Shown here: one piece after another, positions 23,878 to 35,394 of the stretch
Numbering within the stretch: the first letter of the stretch is position 1
Layout of the letters: every line of letters begins with the position of its first letter
Assembly (NCBI GenBank): GCA_933228675.1
Contig: OW121742.1
Location: 123,605,983-123,669,982 of the forward strand
DNA length: 64,000 nt
Reading direction: 5' to 3'
Source of the DNA: Stomorhina lunata
Taxonomy: Eukaryota; Arthropoda; Insecta; Diptera; Rhiniidae
The notes under the pieces: model-generated
Seen by the model: the letters and a program-made list of their open reading frames with translations, nothing else
The model's database searches: none
Told to the model about the DNA's origin: nothing
Program-made: the position numbers and the translations under genes

Positions 23878-25222
23878 TATTTTTGACTTAAAAATTGATA
23901 ACTTTATTAGTTTTAAACTTAGAAATAGAAGCAAAAGCTCTATCAAAAGCCCAAAGATGAAAGATTATTAAAAAACTATATAGAAAAATTCATATATGAT
24001 TAAAGTTATCAAAACTTCCCTTCGAACTTAAAATTAAGAAAAAAAATTCTTAACAAAAAATGTACTGAAACTTTACTTAAATATAGGAAATCCTTAAGAT
24101 TTTTAAAATTTTTGTCAATATAATAACGAAATTAAATAGTCCTTTATAAAAGTTTGATTTTGATTTACTTCTAGTTTGTCTCTTGTAATAATTTTCTAGT
24201 TTCTCTACTTACTCATACCACTGTAACTTTTTTCCATTTCTATACTTTTTTGTAATCTTTAATATTTTTATTATTATTTTTCAATATATTTTTTCATCTA
24301 TCTTTTTTTCTTTGTTACCAGAAAAAACATATTTCTATACAATTCTATATTTTTTGCTTTTCGTTTGATTTTTTTTTTTTGACTAGAGTGGGAAAAAAAG
24401 TTTCACTTAACATGATTTTCAGTTACCAAAGGCAACATCATTTGCTGCAATTGTATAAGCAAAACAATAGATTGTACAGAGAGCAAAGGGACCCAAACAG
24501 AAAAAAACGCAGTTTTTATATCTATAAAAAAAGAAAGAAATCCATACAAAAAAGTAACTGAAAAATATTGAATTTGAAGCGAAAAAAAATTCTTAACAAT
24601 TTGTATTGAGTATGACATGGATAAATGCTGCTTAATCAAAAGTTAAGTGAAAGTTTTGTGCGGACAGTTTATGGACGATGAAGTTTTTAAGTTTTTTTTG
24701 CTTTTTTGTTTAAACTAAAAGCACCAGCTGCATTTGATCAACATCATCGTCGGCGTCGTCATCATCATCATATATCGTAGAGACTGCATCACTCAATCAC
24801 ATATGCTGGGTTTGTTAGTTCTACTTGAATGTTCGTTAGGATTTTTTTTCAGATTTCTTTTGGCTTTAGCAAACAGTACTTAATAAATCCCGAAGTTACA
24901 ACAAAACTAAATAACTTGAAAAGTTTTAAAGGTAGAAATGAAAACAAGAGCTTAAACTAAAGCTAAAAAATTAAGGATTTTTAAAAAAGCTTCAAACCTT
25001 ATCAGCTCCCTAAAACGTTTTTTATAATGTTGGTTTTGTTTGTTGAAAATAAATTTTTAGGAAAAAAACGAAATTTGATTTGTTGTGTTATTGACTTGTT
25101 GTAGTATTGGCTTCAAGCTTATCTCTTTAAAAATTATTTTGTATTGAAAAAGTATGTTTTTCCCAAAACAGCCTAAAAGTATTCTACAGTTTTTTTTAAG
25201 TTAATTTCAAAATGTTTTAAAT

Positions 25223-25266
25223 ATATTTTTAAAAACGATTTAAAGGTAAATCGTTTTTAAAAATAT
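25223..25266. repeat. Short perfect hairpin, 20-bp stem and 4-nt loop
   Basis: ATATTTTTAAAAACGATTTA (25223-25242) and its exact reverse complement (25247-25266) flank AAGG. Confidence 0.9.
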
Positions 25267-25362
25267 AAATATAAATTATTAAAAAAATATTTAAATTATT
25301 AAAAAAAAACTCAAAAATCTTGATTAGTTTTCAAGTTATAGCAATTTTAGTGAATTTTCTGT

Positions 25363-25389
25363 ACTAGGCGTATGATTGATATTAATTAT
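25363..25389 (+). repeat. Dispersed repeat core copy, full
   Basis: The core is intact up to TTAATTAT, then reads CTCAT instead of TTTT. Confidence 0.88.
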
Positions 25390-26684
25390 CTCATAAAAGT
25401 TTTAAAACTAAATAACTTGAAAAGTTTTAAAGGTAGAAATGAAAACAAGAGATTAAATTAAGGCCAAAAGATTAAAGATTTTTACAAAACTTCTTTCCAG
25501 TTTAAGAAAGGACACAAACCTAAAAAAAAATAGTTTAAACATGAAATTATAATCAAATTTGGAATATTTAAACACTTTTTGTTAATCTCTTTCTTGAAAA
25601 ATTCTCGACTAAATCATTTCTACCACAACTATTTGCTACATTAGTTCATCTTTCAAATAATTCCCCTTCTCCTCTTTCTTGCTTTGCCTTCAAAAAAAAC
25701 CTAAAATCCATTTAAAATATTATTCCACCCTTTTTTATAAGCTTTTTCTTTTTTCTGTAGCATACTTTTAGTTAATGTTTACTAATTAAATGTTAATTTC
25801 TAAGTCATCCTTTTTCTCTCTATAGAAAATTTGCACTACTTTAGTTTTAATTTCTAAAGTCCTAACTGTTTTTTTGCTACAGTCTCTCTCATAAAACCCC
25901 CGTTTCCTTCTATGACGAACAAATATTTTATAATAAACCTAAAAGTATGCAAAAAGTTTCATTTTTTTGCTTTTCATTTCACATTTCTCTAGAATGTATG
26001 AATTTTTGGTTGTGCACTAAAGTATTTTAACAACTGTGTAATTAGTAAAAACTGTATGTATTATGCAAAATAACAACTTCATTATATTGGTATAGTTTAG
26101 ATTTGGATTCTTTTTTCCTTTTTTGAACATTTAACAGGCTTGCCTTGTACAAATTTTGGCTTAGAGTGAATGAATATAAAATTTTGTTTAAGTATGTGTG
26201 TGTTGGATTTTTGGCTGGAAATGGAAAACCGAAATGTTTCCGAAAAGGCTGCATGGCTAGAATTGAAAAAAAAAAGAAATTTTGTTTGAATAAATGTTTT
26301 ATTCTCTCGATGGTTGCACTGAATAACACTAAATGTTAATTATATGAAATTTACAATTATGGATGAATAAGTTTTAGAGAGAGTGCAGTAGAGTGAAGTT
26401 GAAACGTAAGAAACAGAAGCAGTAGGTTGAGATTAAAACTGAAAATTTTTAGGAAATGAAAATGTTTTGGGAATATGAATAACATTTATTTCAGCTAGAA
26501 TAATTTTGGGATTTTTTCTTTGAAAGAAATTTTTGGAAGGCCTGAAAGTAGACTTTAGATTTTGAATTTAAAAATTTAATAATTAGTTTTAATGATCTGC
26601 TTCTTAAACTTTTAGAATTCACAAAAACTTTTTTCAAATTTTGAACTTTTTTCAATTTATAGCAATTTTATAAAAATTGTAACT

Positions 26685-26713
26685 ACTAGGCGTATGATTG
26701 ATATTAATTATTT
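26685..26713 (+). repeat. Dispersed repeat core copy, full
   Basis: The core is intact. It lies 146 bp after GGCCTGAAAGTAGACTTTAG, so the two motif families are linked here. Confidence 0.88.
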
Positions 26714-27114
26714 CCAAAAATCTTTAAGTGGTAATAACTCTAAAATTTTGAGAGATAGGAATCTAAAGAAAAGCTTTGTTAAGAGCCAACATTTCAATTC
26801 TTTATAAAATGTATGTTTTGCTTAAATATTTGAAAAAGATATTAAATTTGACTTAACAAAGACTTTTTGAAATTTCATTTATGACTAACTTTTTACTTTT
26901 TTATGAAATTTCGCTATTACTTTAAAACAAGAATAATTTTGAAATTTTCTTTCTTTAAAAGAAATTTTTGAAGGCCTAAAAGTAGACTTTAGATTTTGAA
27001 TTAGAATTTTAATAATTAGTTTTAATGATCTGTTTCTTAATCTTTTAGGATACATCAATTTTTTTTAATTCTGAACTGTTTTCAATTTATAGCAATTTTG
27101 TTAAAATTGTAACT

Positions 27115-27143
27115 ACTAGGCATATGATTGATATCAATTATTT
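27115..27143 (+). repeat. Dispersed repeat core copy, two substitutions
   Basis: It reads ACTAGGCATATGATTGATAT followed by CAATTATTT: CG to CA in the first half and ATT to ATC in the second. Confidence 0.85.
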
Positions 27144-27606
27144 AAAAAATATCTTTAAATGGTAATAACTCAAAAAGTTTGAGAGAAAGGAATCTAAATA
27201 AAAGCTTGATTAGGAGCCAACATATCAATTCTTTATCAAAGGTAGATTTAGCTTGAAATTTTGGAACCGAAAAACTTAAAGTTTGACTTAACATAGACTT
27301 TTTGAAATTTATTTTATGTTACCAACTTTTTAGACTTCTGTATTTAAATTTCTATGAAAATTCCCTACCACCTTAGAACCCTAATCAAAAGCCTTTTAAT
27401 TTTTTCCTCTTCAATTATCTTAAATTTCTATCTCAAGTTCTAACTATTTACTTCTCTGTTTTTCACTCCCGTAAAAATAGGATTTATATAAAAATATTTT
27501 ATTATAATTCTTATTGGTTCATTTCTTAAGCATTAAAAATTCATAAAAAAATATTTAAAATTGTAAACAGTTTTTAATTTATAACATTTTTATTAAAATT
27601 TTACCT

Positions 27607-27635
27607 CCAGGCGTATGATTGATATTAATTATTTT
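27607..27635 (+). repeat. Dispersed repeat core copy
   Basis: CCAGGCGTATGATTGATATT is intact apart from CC in place of CT at the start. Confidence 0.87.
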
Positions 27636-27900
27636 GAAAAATATTTAAATGGGAATAACTTAAAAAGTTTAATAGATATAAAACTGGCCAAAAGCTTAAT
27701 TAAGAGCTAACATATCAAGGCTTTATAAAAAATCCGTTTTACTTTAATATTTAGCAAGGAAGACTATACAAAACTACACTTAACAAAAACTTTTAAGAAA
27801 TATCAATTTCAAATATCAAAATTTAACTCTTCCAGTTTTAAATTTCTCTAGAAATTCCCTATTACTTTAAAACCTTCATCAAACGATTTTTTTTTTAATT

Positions 27901-29399
27901 ATTTTTCCTAATTATCTTAAATCACTATTTCAAGTGCTAATTACTTCCCTGGTTTCCAATTTTTCACTAGCTCTCACATATCCCCTTGGACATAACCCCA
28001 CAAAACCCTCTAGTATTTCGAATTAAAACCTAAAACAGTTAAACGCAAATTTGTTTTTAATACCATAAACGTACATGCAGATGCATGAACATTGGCTAAA
28101 TGAAACATAGTATCAATAAAAATTAAATACAGTTCCAGCAAACATAATGATTACCATTAAATCTAAACGAAAATAACTAAGAAGCTTAAGGCATGTGAAC
28201 TAGAATATTTTAAGTGTAATGTGCTTATTTAACTAGAACACACTGTGGACAAAATTTAACATTAGTCGTGTAGTATTGGGTTTCACAAATGATTGATATT
28301 TGTTAGAACAAAATAGCAAATGTTAGAAGGATATGTGTGTGTCCTGGAACTCAAACATTTAGAATATGAAAAACGAAAAAATTGTCGTTCACTGGTTGTG
28401 TTTTTAGTCTAAGAGAGAGCTGGGTATAGTATTTGCGCTCGTTTGACTGTGTTTGAGTTGCTGTTCAGCGTTCAATAAATTGGAAAATTTTGTTTTGTAT
28501 TATTGCACTTAAACGCTTGATTACATTTAGTTTAAAAGCATTTTTGCTTGTTGTAATGTCGGGTAATGTTGTTAGTTAATGTCTATGTTCTGTGTGAGTT
28601 CTCTGCAGTTTTTTTTTTACTTTTTTTATTTTCGTATTCGAAATTGGTGGCTATGTAGTACAAGGGAAAGAGGTAAAGTGAATTTAAGTGCATAAAAGTC
28701 TGAATAAAATAACAGTATTAAAAAAAAAAGAATTTACTTAGTTTTGTAATAATGTAATTTGCTTTGGTAGCATAGTGAAAATTTAATGTCATGATATTGA
28801 TTTTAAATTAAAATGCAAGGACCAATATTGAACTGGAAATGTTAAGTAATTTTCAAATATTGCAATATTTAAAAGCATTTATTGGTCTCATAAAATTTTT
28901 AGTTAATAATAAAATAATTAAAATTTTGCACTTAAGGCATTTAAAGTTAAATCAAAACGATTTTTTAAATAATGAAATCAATATTTATTAGTTACTAAAG
29001 CATTTAAATTATTTAAATATTTAAAAATTTGTTAAATATTTAACTAAAAGTGTATTTTTAAGTAAAAATTCTGTTAAATTGGTTACAGTTCAATTTTAAA
29101 ATTTACTTATAAGCTTCATTTGTATACCCCTATTTTAAAAACATATTACCGACAACATATTTCTCTTAAGCTCTAATATGTTATCTTCAATTTAAGCTTC
29201 TCTGGAGATTTCCATTTTTTAAACTTTCAAAGTTATTCCTTTTTAAAATTGTTTTGCCATAATTAATATCAATCATACGTCTAGTATGTAAAATTTTAAT
29301 AAAATTGCTACAACTTGAAAAATAACCAAGATAGAACAATTTTGTTTAATACTACGTAAAAAAGCAATTAATTTAAACAATTAAACCCCTAGGCCTTTC
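27901..29399. other. A/T-rich sequence, no gene seen
   Basis: 28380-28480 is less A/T-rich (GAGAGAGCTGGG, TTTGCGCTCG, TGCTGTTCAGCG) and could hold a regulatory element. No splice-bounded frame is visible. Confidence 0.45.
29258..29287 (-). repeat. Dispersed repeat core copy
   Basis: ATTAATATCAATCATACGTC differs by one base (GTC for GCC) from the family core. Confidence 0.83.
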
Positions 29400-31975
29400 T
29401 ATTGAAAACATTTTTTTTTCTATAGAAAACTTGGCCAATTTTTTCTACAAAATTTTGACTAACCACAAATTTTCTGTAGAAAACTTTGACTAACGCCAAA
29501 GTTTTTTATAGAAAACTTTGACTAACGACAAATTTTCTATAGAATATTTTGACAAATGAAAATCTTTCTATAGAAAACTTTGACTAATGACAAATTTTCT
29601 GTAGAAAACTCTGACAAACGACAAATTTCTATAAAAAACTTTGCTTAACGACAACTTTTCTACAGAAAACTTTTACAAGCGGTAAATTTTCTAAAAAATT
29701 TTCTAACGACAACTTTTCTTTAGAAAACTTTGGCCTATCGACATTTTTTCAATAGAAATCTTTAGCCTATCGACAACTTTTCTATAGAAAACTTTGGCCT
29801 ATCGACATCTTTTCTATAGAAAACTTTGACTATTGACAACTTTTCTATAGAAAACTTTGGCCTATCAACAACTTTTCGATAGAAAACTTTGGCCTATCAA
29901 CAACTTTTCTATAGAAAACTTTGACCTATCGACAACTGTTCTATAGAAAACTTTGTCCTATCGACAACTTTTCTATAGAAAACTTTGCCTATCGACAACT
30001 TTTCTATAGAAAACTTTGCCTATCGACAACTTTTCTATAGAAAACTTTGCCTATCGACAACTTTTCTATAGAAAACTTTGCCTACCGACAACTTTTCTAT
30101 AGAAAACTTTGCCTATCAACAACTTTTCTATAGAAAACTTTGCCTATCGACAACTTTTCTATAGAAAACTTTGCCTATCGACAACTTTTCTATAGAAAAC
30201 TTTGCCTATCGACAACTTTTCTATAGAAAACTTTGCCTATCGACAACTTTTCTATAGAAAACTTTGCCTATCGACAACTTTTTTATAGAAAACTTTGTCT
30301 ATCGACAACTTTTCTATAGAAAACTTTGCCTATCGACAACTTTTCTATAGAAAACTTTGCCTATCGACAACTTTTCTATAGAAAACTTTGCCTATCGACA
30401 ATTTTCTATAGAAAACTTTGCCTATTGACAACTTTTCTATAGAAAACTTTGCCTATCGACAACTTTTCTATAGAAAACTTTGCCTATCGACAACTTTTCT
30501 ATAGAAAACTTTGCGTATCGACAACTTTTCTATAGAAAACTTTGCCTATCGACAACTTTTCTATAGAAAACTTTGCCTATCGACAACTTTTCTATAGAAA
30601 ACTTTGCCTATCGACAACTTTTCTATAAAAAACTTTGCCTATCGACAACTTTTCTATAGAAAACTTTGCCTATCGACAACTTTTCTATAGAAAACTTTGC
30701 CTATCGACAACTTTTCTATAGAAAACTTTGCCTATCGATAACTTTGGCTATCGACAACTTTGCCTATCGACAACTTTTCTATAGAAAACTTTGCCTATCG
30801 ACAACTTTTCTATAGAAAACTTTGCCTATCGACAACTTTGGCTATCGACAACTTTGCCTATCGACAACTTTTCTATAGAAAACTTTGCCTATCGACAACT
30901 TTTCTATAGAAAACTTTGCCAATCGACAACTTTTCTATAGAAAACTTTGCCTATCGACAACTTTTCTATAGAAAACTTTGCCTATCGACAACTTTTCTAT
31001 AGAAAACTTTGCTTATCGACAACTTTTCTATAGAAAACTTTGCCTATCGGCTACTTTTCTATAGAAAACTTTGCCTGTCGACAACTTTTCCATAGAAAAC
31101 TTTGCCTATCGACAACTTTTCTATAGAAAACTTTGCCTATCGACAACTTTTCCATAGAAAACTTTGCCTATCGACAACTTTTCTATAGAAAACTTTGCCT
31201 ATCGACAACTTTTCTATAGAAAACTTTGCCTATCGACAACTTTTCTATAGAAAACTTTGCCTATCGACAACTTTTCTATAGAAAACTTTGCCTATCGACA
31301 ACTTTTCTATAGAAAACTTTGCCTATCGACAACTTTTCTATAGAAAACTTTGCCTATCGACAACTTTTCTATAGAAAACTTTGAATATCGACAACTTTTC
31401 TATAGAAAACTTTGCCTATCGACAACTTTTCTATAGAAAACTTTGCCTATCGACAACTTTTTCATAGAAAACTTTGCCTATCGACAACTTTTCTATAGAA
31501 AACTTTGCCTATCGACAACTTTTCTATAGAAAACTTTGCCTATCGACAACTTTTCTATAGAAAACTTTGCCTATCGACAACTTTTCTATAGAAAACTTTA
31601 CCTATCGACAACTTTTCTATAGAAAACTTTGCCTATCGACAACTTTTCTATAGAAAACTTTGCCTATCGACAACTTTTCTATAGAAAACTTTGCCTATCG
31701 ACAACTTTTCTATAGAAAACTTTGCCTATCGACAACTTTTCTATAGAGAACTTTGCCTATCGACAACATTTCTATAGAAAACTTTGCCTATCGACAACTT
31801 TTCTATAGAAAACTTTGCCTATCGACAACTTTGACTATCGACAACTTTGCCTATCGACAACTTTTCTATAGAAAACTTTGCCTATCGACAACTTTTCTAT
31901 AGAAAACTTTGCCTATGGACCACTTCTCTATAGAAAACTTATGTTTATCGACAACTTTTCTATTGAGAACTTTTC
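29400..31975 (-). repeat. 31-bp satellite array, about 80 copies, CTATAG family
   Basis: The dominant unit is GCCTATCGACAAC followed by TTTTCTATAGAAAACTTT, exactly 31 bp. The first 450 bp (29400-29850) are diverged, and 29970-31900 is nearly homogeneous. Shortened monomers (AACTTTGGCTATCGACAACT) recur at about 30740, 30835 and 31830. Read on the minus strand the unit is TTTTCTATAGAAAA, GTTG, TCGATA, GGCAAAG, which aligns part for part with the array at 7460-9022 at the same period. Confidence 0.96.
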
Positions 31976-34019
31976 TGTGACCAATTTTTTTATACAACAA
32001 TTTTTCTTTGCAAAGAATTTCAGATTTTAAATAATGATAAATGAATAATTATTTATACCATTCCTGCTTTTCTGGATTATTTCAATAAATTTTCCTTAAT
32101 TAATAGCTTTACTAGAATATATTGACCATAGAAACTCTCAACCCTGATGCCTAAAAATATGCTTTAAAATTTAATGATGACATCTTTAGCACAAGCAATT
32201 TAAATCAATTTCAGTTTTGTGCCCCCAATGTCCTCTCAAAAGGAAGGGGATTTTAATATTTACGTTAATCATAAACTGTTGCAATAATAATTGGAACGAA
32301 TATGGTTATTTTGGAGAAAATATATTTTACTTTATATTTCAAAGTAATTAAAACTGAAAAACCATTAAAATCAAATACAAAAACATATACCACAACATTT
32401 TGTAATAACACTCTACTAACCAAAGCTAAAGCAAATATTTAAAGCATAATTTTAGGGAGAGTTGTGGACAATTTTGGGTAAGAGAATGTAGAGGTTAAAA
32501 GTGTTATTATTAAAATGTGTGTGTTTGTGTGTAAGCAGGAATAAATATATTTGTGAGTGTTTACAGCATTTCAATAATAATCAATGAAGAGTAATGTTTA
32601 CCAATGGGAGACCAAACATGAGGCACTAAAGCATCAACACTAACGTCAACAACAATTTTCTGAAAACCAAAAAATATATGTATGTATGTTTGAGTATATG
32701 TATATGTGAACAATACACATAAACACTAATCATCATCATCATTGTAGAAAAGCCAACTTACACAAACTTATACAGACGACTCTTTAGCTGCTAACCAAAA
32801 GGATCGACCAAATACACACATACAGCGACCAACGAACCATTAGTGCAACAGCAATAACATTTACGGTGAAAAGCAGTCAACAACAGTTAGTAGTAAACGA
32901 CATCAGCAAAAAGCGGCTATTGCAGCTACACACAGCCAACAAATAGCCAGAGAGTCAGAGCCAGTCAGCAACAAATTTTAATGACGCTTTTCGACAACTC
33001 TAGCTATGAGCTGTGTGCTGCTGTGATGTTGTCCTACATCTACAAACAAATACTCCAGCATAGCCTTGCAAACACTCACATACACACATACTCATTTAGT
33101 TATACAAACACATACATTTAAGTAATTTCGATATGACTCTGTCATGTTTGTAATTCAATTATGTTAATGATTGGACAACATTTAACGTATTTACATTTAA
33201 TGCATAATGAATAAGTACTCATAATGTTCTTTAGTCCAAACATACTCTAGTCCTCTACTTCAATATATAGATGAAGCCAAACCAGCCATTACATTAAAGG
33301 CCGTTAAATGCTTCAGCTGTTATTTCTCCACCTCCTCCTCCTTCTCTGCTTATTGAAACTAAAATTCACACAAAAAAATCTGACAGTCACTCATTTAATG
33401 CAACAAAAAATATTACAAATTTTTACCAAATCAGCAATATATATTTTTAAACGTATGCAGAAAATTATATTTTACTTTTTCAAAAAATCTCTATAAAAAT
33501 CAAGCGAAAGGATGTTAAGGGAAATTGGTGGAAAAACGTTGAATAAAAAAAAAATAAAAAAAAAAATACCCAAAGAACAGAGAACATTATGTGGCAAAAC
33601 TGACATTGGTCTGACATTGATTAAAATTTAATTGAAAATAAAATTTTTTTTTGCAACTTATGATGATCGAAATAACAGCCAAAGGGAAAATTTAAATTGC
33701 AGAATTGAATATTCTGTTTAAAACAACCTAAAGTAAATTAAGCAGAAAAAATGTTGAAAAATCATTGAAAGAAAATGATTCTATATCAGGTTGGCTTTAA
33801 TTAAAGCTCTATTTTAAATTTCTAGCTTAAGAACTTTTTGAGCTATTAATTTTTAAAGATTTAACAAAATAATTAATATCAATCATACGCCTAGTAAGTA
33901 AATTTTAATAAAATGTAAATAACTTGAAATCCATGAAAGATATTAAAATTTTTTAAATTGAAATTGAAATTTAGATAAAAGATAAAAGTTTCACACAGAA
34001 AAGCTGTCTAAAGAAAAGC
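31976..34019. other. Sequence upstream of the exon, with a higher-complexity patch
   Basis: 32750-33060 is markedly less A/T-rich, with CAACAG and CAGTCAGC-type runs, AGAGAGTCAGAGCCAGTCAG and CATCATCATCATTG. Such text is common in fly 5' UTRs and enhancers, but no start site, donor or open frame fixes it as an exon. Motif copies lie at 32149 and 32440 (reverse). Confidence 0.4.
33869..33898 (-). repeat. Dispersed repeat core copy, full, 0.85 kb before the exon
   Basis: ATTAATATCAATCATACGCC then TAGTAAG is intact. It is the copy closest to the exon. Confidence 0.87.
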
Positions 34020-34200
34020 TGAGATTAGGAACATTTTTCTATAGAAATGTTAGAGATAGTTAAATTTTTCTACAGAATATTCAAAATTTTCTATGGGAAA
34101 GTTGTCGATTTTTTAAGTTTTCTATTAAAAATTGTCGATACATATAGTTTCCTTTAGAAAAATTCGCTAGAGACAAACTTTTCTGTGTAAAAATTGATTA
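34020..34200 (+). repeat. Small degenerate CTATAG-family patch
   Basis: About six worn monomers (TTTTTCTATAGAAATG, AAAGTTGTCGATTTTTTAAG, AATTGTCGATACATATAG). GTTGTCGAT links it to the minus-strand reading of the 29400-31975 array, but here it lies on the plus strand. Confidence 0.6.
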
Positions 34201-34705
34201 ATATTATATGTATTTGTATTACTATATGTATTTGATGTCAAAATATTTTACCCAACATTTTTAATCCCTACAGTTTTTAGATAAATTGCTTTCGCTCTAA
34301 ATATTGTTGAATTATGTCTATTTCTCTTATATATTAATCTTTATTCACTTTTATTCCCCTCAATAGCTTTTTGATAAGATAAATCGACCATTTGTTAAAA
34401 ATTCAAAGCATACCTAAAGGGGCATATAAATAAAACTAAATTTAACTGTTTTTTTCTGCCTGTCATTGGTGATAAACCTTAAACTAAACCTCTGCAAATT
34501 TGCCAACATCATTGTTAATAAATTATTCAAAGACAACAAATCAAGAAAAATTGGCAAGAAATCAAAGAGGTTTAAGTTAAAGTACAAACATCATTCAAAG
34601 GGAAATAATTTAACATAAAAAATCTTATAGAAAATTTGTGATTTTTATAGAAGAACTTTCAGATTAATAATTTTATAATTTTAAAATTTTTTAAAATTTT
34701 TGAAG

Positions 34706-34750
34706 ACTTAACACATATTAATATTTTTTTTAAATTATTCCTTCTTTCAG
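34706..34750 (+). promoter_or_regulatory. 3' splice site of the 49-nt exon
   Basis: The acceptor is CTTCTTTCAG directly before the exon. Behind it is a tract rich in T but broken by A. Possible branch points are CTTAAC near 34707-34712 and ATTAAT near 34717-34722, about 30-40 nt upstream, the usual distance in flies. The branch-point choice is inference. Confidence 0.7.
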
Positions 34751-34799
34751 ATGAACCGCGGTTTACAGCTCAAGCCAGCTGATAGTGAAGGCCGCAGCG
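34751..34799 (+). CDS. bru3: 49-nt internal exon of a CELF/Bruno RNA-binding protein (bruno 3), end of RRM1
   Basis: The exon reads MNRGLQLKPADSEGRS plus the first base of a Gly codon. It is preceded by TTTCAG and followed by GTAAGT. The other two frames contain stops, so only phase 0 in and phase 1 out is open. It is about 57% G+C in a setting that is mostly A and T. CELF proteins bind U/G-rich RNA through three RRMs and control splicing and translation. From knowledge of the family, CELF genes have a conserved 49-nt exon encoding the last strand of RRM1; the CELF3-6 version starts MNRPIQVKPADSE, while CELF1/2 and fly Bruno 1/2 have MHHPIQMKPADSE. The MNR start therefore favours bruno 3. Changes of Pro-Ile to Gly-Leu and Val to Leu are conservative apart from Gly. 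The length is not a multiple of three, so skipping it would shift the frame. The flanking exons (RRM1 core, start of RRM2) are not in the window. The ATG is probably an internal Met, not the start codon. Confidence 0.85.
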
Positions 34800-34806
34800 G
34801 TAAGTT
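34800..34806 (+). promoter_or_regulatory. 5' splice site of the 49-nt exon
   Basis: AGCG|GTAAGTTTT has a full GTAAGT match to the U1 consensus. It fixes the exon end and gives a phase 1 exit. Confidence 0.8.
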
Positions 34807-35394
34807 TTCAATTTTTGTATTATCTTTATTAATCTAAGATTTAACTTTAGTCTTAACAAATTTATTCTATAAATGTTCTTTCCTTGGTCTTACGAATTAG
34901 TATAATTAACTCGTTCAAACTAAGAGCTTAATAAACCTAAAGCCGATTTACAGTATTCGATGGAAATTTAAATCTGAGAGATTTTTATTGCATAATCTTA
35001 GGAGATTTAAAACTACAATTTACTTTACTACAATAAAGTTTCTCATTCCTGTTTCGAGCAATTATCAAAATTATTAACAACCTCCTAAAAGTATGCAACA
35101 CGATTCTTAACAGTTTCTTATTTTTAGTTTCATAATTCTTTATCTTATTTCGAATACTGTATGTCGGTCCTTGAATTTCTTAAAGTATAAAAGTGCCTTT
35201 TTAATAAATGTAATTCAATTTCTAATATATTTATGTTTTTATATTGAAATTTATTGAGGACGCAGGACTAATTTTTAAAACTCTTGACCTTACAATATTA
35301 AGACACATTTCAAAATATGGAAAAATATATAAAAATTCAAGGGAGATTCTTTAAAAAGTTTAAATTTAAATAAGGCTTCAAGGTCTCTTAGAAA

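Larger units (their letters stand above)
21567..24889. other. A/T-rich sequence with one diverged duplication
   Basis: It includes poly-pyrimidine tracts, a (TA)n-rich patch near 22600-22625, CAT/GTC trinucleotide runs at 24740-24775 and a diverged direct duplication at 23384-23586. No gene can be supported. AAG|GTATGT at 22512-22518 is a good donor-like site without a partner exon. Confidence 0.5.
24890..27900 (+). repeat. Tandem series of 430-500-bp units carrying both dispersed motif families
   Basis: AAACTAAATAACTTGAAAAG at 24903 recurs about 502 bp later. GGCCTGAAAGTAGACTTTAG at 26539 recurs as GGCCTAAAAGTAGACTTTAG at 26973 (434 bp), with TTTTAATGATCTGC/TTTCTTAA following both. The core ACTAGGCGTATGATTG recurs at 25363, 26685, 27115 and 27607. 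Each unit has A/T-rich left flank (TTTATAGCAATTTT), the core, then AATAACTCAAAAAGTTT and an AAGAGCCAACAT block. These are duplicated copies of one dispersed element. Confidence 0.8.
1..34750 (+). other. bru3: Upstream giant intron of bru3, partial
   Basis: No second exon of the CELF gene was found before 34751. The preceding exon should encode the helix-2 part of RRM1 and end near a TLPG-type sequence. The intron is therefore longer than 34.7 kb. It is filled with tandem arrays and dispersed repeats described separately. Its identity as an intron depends on the exon call. Confidence 0.75.

Noticed and set aside
29400..31975. Resemblance to a CRISPR array (regular 31-bp units).
   Set aside because: Repeats are contiguous with no unique spacers, and the setting is an animal genome; it is a satellite.
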